From the NCBI GenBank assembly GCA_022360315.1, contig JAKSDA010000108.1:1-64000 (forward strand): DNA of 64,000 bases. Direction: 5' to 3'. The position numbers were made by a program, and so were the translations under genes. The DNA is from Pseudomonadota bacterium. GTDB taxonomy: Bacteria; Myxococcota_A; Polyangia; Haliangiales; Haliangiaceae. Positions 30,918-39,246 of the stretch are shown here, in pieces. How positions within the stretch are numbered: position 1 is the stretch's first letter; each line of letters starts with the position of its first letter. The notes beneath the pieces are model-generated. The model was not told the DNA's origin, ran no database searches, and was given only the letters and a program-made list of their open reading frames with translations.

Positions 30918-32036
30918 TTGCCAAGCGACGACTATCCCGAGCGCACGATTCAGCTCAGCGCCGATTCCTACCCAGATCCTCTGATCGATGAGGCGGGCAC
31001 GACATTGGTTGTCATTGCCGGTGCTCAGGTAGGCCGTGCGTACAAGCTGAGCGACGGTCCGCCGGTTCGACTTGGACGTGCATCTGATGCAGAGTTTCAG
31101 CTTCGCGACACGGGGGTATCGCGGCATCATGCTCGTTTGTACCCGGATGAGGACAATCGCTGGTGGATCGAGGATCTCAGATCGACCAATGGCACCTATG
31201 TCAACGGATCGCGCATTACCAAGACCGCCCTGCAGAGTGGCGACCATATCAAAGTGGGCAGGGCTCTCATCCACTACCAGCATCGGGCTGACAAGCAGGC
31301 GCTCGAGCAAGATCGCGAAGAGACGGCAGCCATCCAATCGAGGCTATTGCCGCTCGAGGACACGTTCGAACGGGGAGATCTGCATCTGGCTGCGTTGTAT
31401 CGACCGGCGGCTCATACCAGTGGCGATTGGTGGTGGTACGACTGGCGTCCAGCCGACAGCCTGCTGGTCCTTTTGGGTGATGTCACCGGTCACGGACAGG
31501 CTTCTGCGATGGTTACCGCTGTGGTAGCGGGGTGTTTGCACACGTTGAAGAACACCCGTCGCATCCGAGATCCCGAGGAGCTCTTGCGGCAGATCAACGC
31601 CAACCTTCTCACTGTGTGTGGAGGCAAGTACTGGATGGCGTCGGTGGCGCTGGAGGTCGATCCTGCGACCGGGAAACTCCACTACTGGAGTGCGGGGGCT
31701 CCTTCGGGTCTCATGCTCGCTCCTGACGGTAGCGTCGAGGTTCTTATCGGCCAGGGGACCAATTTGGGACAGCGTATGCAGATGGAGCTGGGTACTGGCG
31801 AGCGTGACTTTCGTCCGGGCTCGCGTCTGCTTCTCTACACCGACGGCATCACCGAACTGGAAACCTCTGATGGTCGCATGTTCGGAAACCGTCGTCTGAC
31901 CCAGCTTCTCCAGAGTACGCAGCATCTTTCGCCCGTCGATGCTCGCAGCGCGATTCTCACCACCCTGGAGCGCTCCAATCACACGGCGCAGAAGGACGAC
32001 TGGACGTTTGTCATCGTGGACCGGACGTCTGGTTGA
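30918..32036 (+). CDS. FHA-domain PP2C (SpoIIE-type) phosphatase
   Basis: 372 residues from a TTG start with GAGGA six bases before it. The FHA domain (about 25-115) has VRLGRASDAEFQL, GVSRHHARL, LRSTNGTYVNG and IKVGRALIHY, all residues for phosphothreonine binding. A short helical linker leads to a PP2C/SpoIIE catalytic domain: SGDWWWYDW, LLVLLGDVTGHGQASAMVTA (metal-binding aspartate), LHYWSAGAPSG, RLLLYTDGITE and a final KDDWTFVIVD with the last metal aspartate. It should dephosphorylate Ser/Thr on a protein that it recruits through phosphothreonine. It lies 312 bases after the STAS kinase on the same strand, so it could reverse that kinase's action; this is inference. Confidence 0.94.
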   Translation: MPSDDYPERTIQLSADSYPDPLIDEAGTTLVVIAGAQVGRAYKLSDGPPVRLGRASDAEFQLRDTGVSRHHARLYPDEDNRWWIEDLRSTNGTYVNGSRITKTALQSGDHIKVGRALIHYQHRADKQALEQDREETAAIQSRLLPLEDTFERGDLHLAALYRPAAHTSGDWWWYDWRPADSLLVLLGDVTGHGQASAMVTAVVAGCLHTLKNTRRIRDPEELLRQINANLLTVCGGKYWMASVALEVDPATGKLHYWSAGAPSGLMLAPDGSVEVLIGQGTNLGQRMQMELGTGERDFRPGSRLLLYTDGITELETSDGRMFGNRRLTQLLQSTQHLSPVDARSAILTTLERSNHTAQKDDWTFVIVDRTSG

Positions 32037-32316
32037 GCCGACGCTCTGTTGCGTGGCCTGGACTAGCTTTCGCAGTTCTGGCCCGACCCGGTCTGTTGAG
32101 AGGATCGACAAGGGCAAGATTGCACAACCGCTCGCCGTTCGCCGAACCCACATCCGAGGGCCGAAGCACACCTGAATTCTCTCCCTGGTGAATGCTCTGC
32201 ACGGCCGGTTGCTTTATCTAGTCGGGTTCTCCCCATATGGCGCAGATCCCGGCGCCAACCCCGGCAAGTCCGAACTCGGAGTATCCAGGGGGTTGCGGGC
32301 GGGTTGGCCATCCGGG

Positions 32317-33561
32317 CTAGCCGATCGGCTGGAATAGTCGGCAGTCTTCAGTGAAATAGGTGTGCAGGGCGCGGGCGATAATCGCGGAGATCTTGCGCGC
32401 TTCGCGTGGCTTGGGCCTGACCGGGCGACCGTCGCGATCGAATTCGTAAACCAGATCCTTGCGGACCTCGATGGCAATCGCAGATGGCCGCCGACGCGAA
32501 ATACGATACTGTTCGACATACTGGTTGCCGTCGCGGCCCGTGAAGTACACGATTTCTTCATAAGCCTTCCGCGCCGCGGCGAATTCTTCTTCGCGTCCCA
32601 TTGGTACCCGCCGAAACGCGTGCAGGTAACCGCGCAACGCATCGCTCTCGGGTGAGCGGAGATTGGTGTCGAGCAGCATCTCCCAGACCAGATTGTAAGC
32701 CGGAACGGCCCTGGTTTCCGGCCGCTCGTTCTCGAACGCACGCCGGGTCCGGCGAAAGAAATTCCACACCTGAGAACGCACCTCGACGCTTCCATCGGGC
32801 AACAAGTACGGGTAATTGTGCTCGGTGTGCAGACCAGCTCGCTCCAGGGTGAGCGATACCCGGTCGCGCAAGATGCGGTCGCTCGTGAACTCGCCGAGAA
32901 TGTCGGGATAAAGCGGGTCGAACACGCCAAACGGCATCTCGCTCTTGACCTGATAGCCGATACACCGGGTCAAAATGCTTACCGGCGGCCGACGCGTGCC
33001 ACTCTTGTTGTACGTGTCGTAGGTGTGGATGGCGAGCTTGACCTGAACCTTGGCCACTTCGGACTCGAATAGCTGTGAGATGCGATCGTAGTAATGGTCG
33101 AGAATACGCCGCTTCTGCTCAAAGCCGAGCAGCTCGGAAAATGGGTAGTTGATGGCGTGGCGGTTCAAATGATCGCTGTCCTTGGGTGTGATCCCGGGAA
33201 ATCTCCCAAAATCCATCACCACCCGCGCAATCTGGATCCGATAGTAGCCAGTCATGCCCAGTTGCTGGACCAGTTCGCTGGCCACCTGACTGGCCCCCCA
33301 GTCGCGCTCGACTTCGTAGTAGTGCCAGAACGCATCTTCGGAGATGGGATCGCCGTGCCGGTCGAACAACAGCTCCTCCGGGATTACATCGCCGTCGTGG
33401 ATCACATCCACGATCAGATTGCGCTGCACGTCCGGGGGCAGAGCGAACTCGCTCGGCGGGCCGTCGTTCTCCACCGGCACGAACACAAACGGCTCTTCGC
33501 ATTGAGTCCGATAGGAACCGCTTGGGTGGCTGCTCGGATGGACGATTCTACTCGCGGTCAT
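32317..33561 (-). CDS. N-formylglutamate amidohydrolase-family protein
   Basis: 414 residues from the ATG at 33561. The N-terminal two thirds follow the FGase fold: LPPDVQRNLIVDVIHDGDVI, DAFWHYYEVERDWGASQV, ARVVMDFGRFPGIT with a conserved arginine, and LAIHTYDTYNKSGTRRPPVS. The C-terminal 130 residues are an extension rich in aromatic and basic residues (AYNLVWEMLLDTNLRSPESD, ITGRDGNQY-like) ending in a helical tail. The family hydrolyses N-formylated amino acids, but many members outside histidine degradation have other substrates and no hut genes are nearby. Cytoplasmic. It is divergent from glgC with a gap of 120 bases. Confidence 0.82.
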   Translation of the reverse strand: MTASRIVHPSSHPSGSYRTQCEEPFVFVPVENDGPPSEFALPPDVQRNLIVDVIHDGDVIPEELLFDRHGDPISEDAFWHYYEVERDWGASQVASELVQQLGMTGYYRIQIARVVMDFGRFPGITPKDSDHLNRHAINYPFSELLGFEQKRRILDHYYDRISQLFESEVAKVQVKLAIHTYDTYNKSGTRRPPVSILTRCIGYQVKSEMPFGVFDPLYPDILGEFTSDRILRDRVSLTLERAGLHTEHNYPYLLPDGSVEVRSQVWNFFRRTRRAFENERPETRAVPAYNLVWEMLLDTNLRSPESDALRGYLHAFRRVPMGREEEFAAARKAYEEIVYFTGRDGNQYVEQYRISRRRPSAIAIEVRKDLVYEFDRDGRPVRPKPREARKISAIIARALHTYFTEDCRLFQPIG

Positions 33562-33681
33562 AAAAAAATGATAGCCTCCCGGTGACTGTCGCCCGTTACA
33601 CGCCGTCATGGCAAGACACACCTGACACACAAACGGCGCCCGCTGCCATTGATCGCCTCGTGAACGTGTAGACTAGGCACC

Positions 33682-35121
33682 ATGAGGAAGGATATCACCG
33701 TCATGATCATGGCCGGCGGCAAGGGTTCGCGCCTGGGACCGCTCACCTGCCATCGCTCCAAACCCGCGGTTCCGTTCGGTGGCCGATATCGGATCATCGA
33801 CTTCGTCCTGTCCAATTTCATCAACTCGGGCTACCGGCGCATCTACATGCTGACCCAGTACATGGCGTCGAGCCTGATCAGGCACCTGAATCGCAACTGG
33901 ACCCTGGCCAGCTTCGGCGAATACATCGAGGTCGTGCCGGCCCAAATGCGAATGGGCGAGTTCTGGTATCGCGGTACCGCCGATTCAGTGTACCAGAACA
34001 TCAATCTCCTGCGCGACGAGCGGTCCGAACACGCCGCGATCTTCGGCGGCGACCACATTTACAAGTTCGATATCAGGCAAATGGAAGAGGCTCACCGCGA
34101 CAACAAGGCGGACCTCACAGTCGCCGCATTCCCGGTACTGCGCAGCGAGGCCCACCAGTTCGGCATCATCCAGGTCAACGATCAGGGCCGCATCATCGAT
34201 TTTATCGAAAAACCCGCCGATCCCCCGAGCATACCCGGCCGGCCGGAACTTTCACTCGTCAGTATGGGCAATTACTTTTTTCGCACTGGCGTGCTGCAGG
34301 AGGCCCTGGTCCAAGACAGCTCGAGGGAAGGCTCATCGCACGATTTCGGCCGCGACATCATCCCGAACCTGGTCCGCGACGGGGCTGAAGTCTACATCTA
34401 TGATTTCGGCCAGAACACCTTGCCCGGAGAGCCCGACCGCGGGCTTCCCTACTGGCGCGATGTCGGTACGATCGAGAGTTACTTTCAGGCCAATATGGAG
34501 CTGCGCAGCCGGATGCCCGCCCTCAACGCCTACAATCGGGAATGGCGCATCCGCACCGCTCAACGCGATTATCCCCCGGCTCGCTTTGTCGTGCCCGGGG
34601 AAGGTGAACGCGGCTGCTACATCGAAGACAGCCTGGTCTGCGAGGGCTCGATCCTGTCCAGCGCAGAGCTCATTCAGACCCTGGTGGGCTACGACTGCTT
34701 TATCCATACCGGCAGCGAGATCCACAAATCGATCATCATGTCCGGCTGCGACATTGGAGCAGGAGCCCGGCTGCAAAAAGTACTGCTCGACAAAAACTGC
34801 AAGATCGAGCCGGACGCGGTGATCGGCCACGATCCCAAAGCCGACCGGGAGCGGTTTCCCTTTGTCACCGACACCGATATCGTGGTCTTGCCCAAGGGGA
34901 CCTATGTCCCGGCCAAAGGGCCGATCCAGCTGGCTCACGACGTCGAGTTTTTGCTCAAAAACGACCCGTCGATGCAAGACATCATGAAAGGCTTCGAGGG
35001 GCGCTACACCGTGTCGAGCGGCCATCGCCACAGCTTCGAGTCGGCCGGGCCACGTTACCAGCGCTTCGAGCCCAAAGTCGTCAAGGGTAACACGGAAGAG
35101 TCGTCCGAGGACGCACAATGA
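33682..35121 (+). CDS. glgC: Glucose-1-phosphate adenylyltransferase
   Basis: 479 residues. The N-terminal nucleotidyltransferase has MAGGKGSRLGPLTCHRSKPA, VPFGGRYRIIDFVLSNFINS, IFGGDHIYKFDIRQM and IIDFIEKPADPP, and YWRDVGTIESYFQANMEL closes the domain. A left-handed beta-helix (hexapeptide) domain follows from residue about 310. It makes ADP-glucose, the committed step of glycogen synthesis. It is about 50 residues longer than most bacterial GlgC proteins, mainly at the C-terminus. The stop overlaps the glgA start (ATGA), so the two genes are translationally coupled. Confidence 0.97.
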   Translation: MRKDITVMIMAGGKGSRLGPLTCHRSKPAVPFGGRYRIIDFVLSNFINSGYRRIYMLTQYMASSLIRHLNRNWTLASFGEYIEVVPAQMRMGEFWYRGTADSVYQNINLLRDERSEHAAIFGGDHIYKFDIRQMEEAHRDNKADLTVAAFPVLRSEAHQFGIIQVNDQGRIIDFIEKPADPPSIPGRPELSLVSMGNYFFRTGVLQEALVQDSSREGSSHDFGRDIIPNLVRDGAEVYIYDFGQNTLPGEPDRGLPYWRDVGTIESYFQANMELRSRMPALNAYNREWRIRTAQRDYPPARFVVPGEGERGCYIEDSLVCEGSILSSAELIQTLVGYDCFIHTGSEIHKSIIMSGCDIGAGARLQKVLLDKNCKIEPDAVIGHDPKADRERFPFVTDTDIVVLPKGTYVPAKGPIQLAHDVEFLLKNDPSMQDIMKGFEGRYTVSSGHRHSFESAGPRYQRFEPKVVKGNTEESSEDAQ

Positions 35122-36593
35122 GAATCGCACATATCGCCAGCGAGGTCGCCCCGTGGAGCCAGACGGGCGGTCTTGCTGACGTGGTCGGGTCGGTGCCTGC
35201 AGCGCTCGAACGGGTGGGTGGTTCCGATGTGGAGTGTGCGGTATTTTCGCCTTTTTATCGCGGTATTCGGCAAAAAGCACAAGCTTGCGGGGCGACCATC
35301 GAGAGCACGGACATCACCGTGGCGGTCGACCTGGCCGGCTGGCGGGTGGTCGGCCGATTGTACAGATTACAGCAATCGGACCATCCGCCTGTTTACCTGA
35401 TCGACTACCCCGGATTCTACGAACGCGACGGCATCTATTGCAGCTCGACGGGGGCCGATCACGCCGATAATCACCTGCGTTTTGCGTTTCTGTGTCGCGC
35501 TGCCATCGAGGCCGCACCCCGCATCATGGGAGGGGTACCCGATGTGTTCCACGGCCATGACTGGCAGGCCGGGCTGGTGCCGGTCTATCTGCGCACCCGG
35601 TATCCACAGCTGCGCTCGGCCAGTGTGTTCACGATTCACAATCTGGCCTATCAAGGGGTTTTCCACAAAAATGCACTGGAGCAGATCGGACTCGATTGGT
35701 CAGTGTTTACACTCGATCGTCTCGAATACCACGACTGGCTGAGTTATCTCAAAGGCGGTGTGGCCTATGCCGATGCGCTTACCACAGTCAGCCCGAGCTA
35801 CGCCTATGAGATTCAAACCCCCGCATTCGGCCACGGACTCGACATTTTTGTGCGCAGTCAAGCACGCAGGGTGCACGGTATTCTCAACGGTATCGATACC
35901 GAAGCCTGGGATCCGGCCACCGATTCCGAAATTGCAGCCAACTACGACGACGACACGCTGCCCGAAGGCAAAGCGGCGTGCCGCAGAGCGCTGGCCGACG
36001 AGTTCCATTTGAAGCTGGACGAGGACGAGATTCTGCTCGGTGTGGTATCGCGTTTCACCGGGCAAAAAGGATTGGACCTGGTCGCCGATGTGGTGCCCGA
36101 TCTCCACGCCATGGCTGCCAAGCTGATCGTGCTGGGCAGCGGCGATCTGGGGCTGGAAGACCGATTTCGCTATCTCGGACACGTGTTTGGCGGCAATGCG
36201 TCGGTACGTATCGGCTTTGATGTCGCCCAGTCGCGCCGTATCTACAGCGGCATCGACGCGATACTCGTACCCAGCCGCTTCGAGCCCTGTGGCCTCTCTC
36301 AGCTGTATGCCATGCGCTACGGCACAGTACCGATCGTGCACGCGGTGGGCGGATTGCGCGATACAGTTCATGATCCGGGCGACTCGGCGCTGTGCCGCGG
36401 CGAGGGCACGGGCTTTCGCTTCGAGCACCCCACGGCGATTGGACTGCGCTGGGCAATAGACCGGGCCGCTCGGATCTTCCGCGACCGACCCGCAGGGTGG
36501 CTGGCAATCGCCCGCTCCGGCATGGGCCGTGACTTCTCGTGGGACCAATCGGCCAGAGCATATCTGCAGCTCTACCAAACCCTGCGGCGCTGA
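35118..36593 (+). CDS. glgA: Glycogen synthase (ADP-glucose type)
   Basis: 491 residues, GT5 family. N-terminal domain: HIASEVAPWSQTGGLADVVG, VFHGHDWQAGLVP, SVFTIHNLAYQGVFH, and ALTTVSPSYAYEI. C-terminal domain: VSRFTGQKGLDLV, LVPSRFEPCGLSQLYAMRYG (the E-x7-E region) and VPIVHAVGGLRDTV. It extends alpha-1,4-glucan from ADP-glucose in the cytoplasm. The usual K-x-G-G-L substrate loop is Q-T-G-G-L here, so the lysine is replaced; I recall similar variants in other deltaproteobacterial-type GlgA proteins but cannot verify it. The start overlaps the glgC stop by four bases. Confidence 0.96.
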   Translation: MRIAHIASEVAPWSQTGGLADVVGSVPAALERVGGSDVECAVFSPFYRGIRQKAQACGATIESTDITVAVDLAGWRVVGRLYRLQQSDHPPVYLIDYPGFYERDGIYCSSTGADHADNHLRFAFLCRAAIEAAPRIMGGVPDVFHGHDWQAGLVPVYLRTRYPQLRSASVFTIHNLAYQGVFHKNALEQIGLDWSVFTLDRLEYHDWLSYLKGGVAYADALTTVSPSYAYEIQTPAFGHGLDIFVRSQARRVHGILNGIDTEAWDPATDSEIAANYDDDTLPEGKAACRRALADEFHLKLDEDEILLGVVSRFTGQKGLDLVADVVPDLHAMAAKLIVLGSGDLGLEDRFRYLGHVFGGNASVRIGFDVAQSRRIYSGIDAILVPSRFEPCGLSQLYAMRYGTVPIVHAVGGLRDTVHDPGDSALCRGEGTGFRFEHPTAIGLRWAIDRAARIFRDRPAGWLAIARSGMGRDFSWDQSARAYLQLYQTLRR

Positions 36594-36679
36594 CCAGGTT
36601 GACCGGCAGCTCTTGCACAGTCGCAGCATCGGCTTGCCCTTTTCCCGGCGTCCAATCGACAAAACGGTCATTAACCGGA

Positions 36680-37753
36680 CTAACCACCGATACTACCGCT
36701 ATCCGAGTCGGAATCGGCCCAGCTGGCTGAATCGCCCGGTCCTAAAAGGATGGCGAGCCAGCGCAAATCATCGGTATATTCAAATAGAATTTTGATAATC
36801 ACAGTGAGCGGTACCGACAGAAGCATGCCGACAGGACCCCATACCCAGCCCCAGAACAGCATGGAGAGAAATACCACCAAGGTGGACAGCCCGAGCCTGC
36901 GGCCCATCAGTCTGGGTTCGACAGCATTGCCGATCAGCACGTTGATGATGAGATAACCGGCCCCAACAATGGCCGCACGTCCCACACCATACTGCACCAG
37001 GGTGAGCAAAATGGCCGGTACTGCTGCAATGATCGAACCGATATTGGGTACAAAATTGAATAAAAAAGCGATCAGTGCCCAGAGCAGGGGAAAATTGACT
37101 CCGACAACCATACACAGGAGACCGACCAAAACCCCCGTGGCCAGGCTGACCCAGGTCTTGATGGCCAGGTACTTGTTGACCCGCTTGGCAGCCCTGGTGA
37201 ACTGGGATAGATCGGCGTTTGGGTCCCCCATTGCGGTGCGCAACTTGGCGGCCAGGGAGTTGGCTTCGAGCAGCATGAAGACCATGGTGAGAATGACGAG
37301 GAATAAGTTCGATAACGCCGCCACGAGCCCGCTCGCCGTGTTGCTGACCAGGCGCAAGATGGCACTGCCGTCAATGCTGCCGACCAGCTTGTCCGGATCG
37401 AGCTCGATGCCCTTTGCCGCCAGCCAGCCGACCGCGCTGCCGACTAGGAGATCCAGACGCTCTTGATAAAACGGAATCTGTGATTGAAATTGTGTGATCG
37501 ATCGCCCAAAGACAGCTGATACTAGAAACACCATCGTACTCGCCGCAATGACGACGATAGCGATGGCCAGACCGCTCGGTACGCCGAGCCGCTCCAGGCG
37601 ACGCATGGGCGGCAGAGACAGCAGAGAGAGAAATAGCGCCACCATCGTGGGCAAGATGATCTGACCAGCTACCCGCAAACCGGCAACCACGACCACAAAG
37701 CAGGCCATTGCAAGCAACACAATCAGTGCACGCGGAACTGGGGCAGTGCTCAT
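36680..37753 (-). CDS. AI-2E family transporter
   Basis: 357 residues with about eight membrane helices in the AI-2E (TqsA/YhhQ-like permease) order: [38 protein letters not shown], an amphipathic middle, then [40 protein letters not shown] and a final [20 protein letters not shown]. The [12 protein letters not shown] and [15 protein letters not shown] motifs are the best markers of the family. It lies in the inner membrane. Substrates are diverse and often unknown, including autoinducer-2 and Na+/H+ exchange. It is convergent with glgA. Confidence 0.94.
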   Translation of the reverse strand: MSTAPVPRALIVLLAMACFVVVVAGLRVAGQIILPTMVALFLSLLSLPPMRRLERLGVPSGLAIAIVVIAASTMVFLVSAVFGRSITQFQSQIPFYQERLDLLVGSAVGWLAAKGIELDPDKLVGSIDGSAILRLVSNTASGLVAALSNLFLVILTMVFMLLEANSLAAKLRTAMGDPNADLSQFTRAAKRVNKYLAIKTWVSLATGVLVGLLCMVVGVNFPLLWALIAFLFNFVPNIGSIIAAVPAILLTLVQYGVGRAAIVGAGYLIINVLIGNAVEPRLMGRRLGLSTLVVFLSMLFWGWVWGPVGMLLSVPLTVIIKILFEYTDDLRWLAILLGPGDSASWADSDSDSGSIGG

Positions 37754-37883
37754 GTCCCAACTCTACAGTCTCCCCGGGTCCGCGATCCACGGCGCCACAC
37801 TGCGCTGGATGCTGCGGGGCCTGCTCATGTGCTCGGCGTGCGCTCCGCGGGACTCCTTGCATCTGCTTTGCCTGGCTCGTGCC

Positions 37884-38429
37884 TCACGAACCGGGCGAAC
37901 CTGTATCACCCGTCTGCCGGATCGCGGCGAGGCCGGTGATGATCTGCGCACCGGGTAGCTTTTCGAGTTCGGCCGGGCGCAGGCGGAGTTTGCAGCTGCG
38001 ACTACCGCCACCGACCACGATACGCTCGCGCTCGATCACTCGAGCGTCGATGTAAATGGGCAAGCCCTCGGGCAGTCCAAACACGGTAACACCTCCGAGA
38101 ACCTGGCCGGTAAGCTGCCGGGTCTGCTCGGCCGAGGCAAATGAAACCCGTTTTTCGCCCATGAGTGTGCGCACTGTGCGGTTGACGTCGAGCCGACTGT
38201 CGGCCAGCACCACGCAGGCCGCGTATCGATACGGTTCTTTCTTGCTAGCAACAATAATGACATTGGCCGAGTCGGCCAGGGAAACTCCATAGTGGGCACA
38301 GAACGCTGCCGTATCAGCCAGCGCGGGGTCACACTCGAGTCGCTCGTATTCGATGCCGAGCGACTCGAGTTGGGTCCAGACGCCCTGCTCGGCCGCGACT
38401 GCGCTATCCTGCTCGGGCACTTGATTCAC
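37884..38429 (-). CDS. YbaK/ProX-type aminoacyl-tRNA deacylase
   Basis: 181 residues. The YbaK fold is shown by ESLGIEYERLECDPALADTA, VIIVASKKEPYRYAACVVLA (with the catalytic lysine region), RLDVNRTVRTLMGEKRVSFA, GQVLGGVTVFGLPEGLPIYI and IVVGGGSRSCKLRLRPAELE, ending in a short GDTGSPGS tail. The family hydrolyses misacylated tRNA (Cys- or Ala-tRNAPro) in the cytoplasm. It is a single-domain trans-acting form, not fused to prolyl-tRNA synthetase. The next gene upstream is a small secreted protein on the same strand, 68 bases away. Confidence 0.92.
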   Translation of the reverse strand: MNQVPEQDSAVAAEQGVWTQLESLGIEYERLECDPALADTAAFCAHYGVSLADSANVIIVASKKEPYRYAACVVLADSRLDVNRTVRTLMGEKRVSFASAEQTRQLTGQVLGGVTVFGLPEGLPIYIDARVIERERIVVGGGSRSCKLRLRPAELEKLPGAQIITGLAAIRQTGDTGSPGS

Positions 38430-38497
38430 TCCCGGACGAGTTGTTCATACACGTGAGATAGATAATTTGAAACCGCAGTATAACACGACGCCAGCCG

Positions 38498-38902
38498 CTA
38501 CCGCGACACCGCTGGTGGAGCACCGCGGCGCGGCGGAGCGAGAACTCCGAGTCGGCGGGGGGTGAGGACCAGGTCGGGAGGACGACCGGTGATCGGTCCC
38601 AGGGCCCATACTTTGTAACCAGGGCCAGCGATGCGCGGCCTGGCAAGCACTCCGGTGAGACGATGGGATACTCCACCCCGATCGGTCAGAACGAGATGGT
38701 CGCCACGGCGCTCGATCACCCCGACCACCGGCTTTCCCTCGCCAGCAATGTCTTCGATCACATACCCATCCGGAGTGATCGAAACTCGGTGACCGTCGAG
38801 TCGCTCCAGCTCTCCAGCTAGTTTTTCAGCCCCAGTAAGAGGCGTGGGTGATGCAACGAGCAGCCAGGCCAGGGCTGCACAAAAGATCCAGGAACTACAC
38901 AT
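38498..38902 (-). CDS. Small secreted protein of unknown function
   Basis: 134 residues. The signal peptide (MCSSWIFCAALAWLLVASPT, cleavage likely after PLTGA near residue 25) is followed by a compact basic domain of short beta strands (RVSITPDGYVIEDI, GVIERRGDHLVLTD, YKVWALGPITGRP). The end is rich in proline and arginine. No cysteines after the signal, so no disulphides. I do not recognise the family. It probably shares a transcript with the YbaK gene downstream. Confidence 0.7.
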   Translation of the reverse strand: MCSSWIFCAALAWLLVASPTPLTGAEKLAGELERLDGHRVSITPDGYVIEDIAGEGKPVVGVIERRGDHLVLTDRGGVSHRLTGVLARPRIAGPGYKVWALGPITGRPPDLVLTPRRLGVLAPPRRGAPPAVSR

Positions 38903-39246
38903 CTGTTTTCATCAGCGAGACAAGATACCTTTTGAGCTCGAAAAGCGCACCGGCGAAGCGGGCGATCTGGACGGTATTATCCAGACCTTATATGGCCGGA
39001 CCGGGGGCAACCGCGATCTCTATGTCTGCGCAAATCGCGCTACTAAGTACTAGATATGACGAAAAAAAGCGTCCCTATTACTCCATGACACTACCCTCCG
39101 TACTGGGTTTTTCCTCTCCATGGTGGCGGTGGCGTCGAAGCCGTCCTTCGCAGGTTGTCCAGCTTTGCGACGACAGTAGCCAATCGCCGGATCTCGGCGC
39201 AAACCGGTTTGACCTGGCATGGCTCAGCGAGTAGCCTCGCAGCGGT
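38903..39246. other. Intergenic stretch before mpl
   Basis: Between divergent genes. The segment 39035-39100 is AT-rich and likely holds promoters. No gene seen. Confidence 0.45.
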
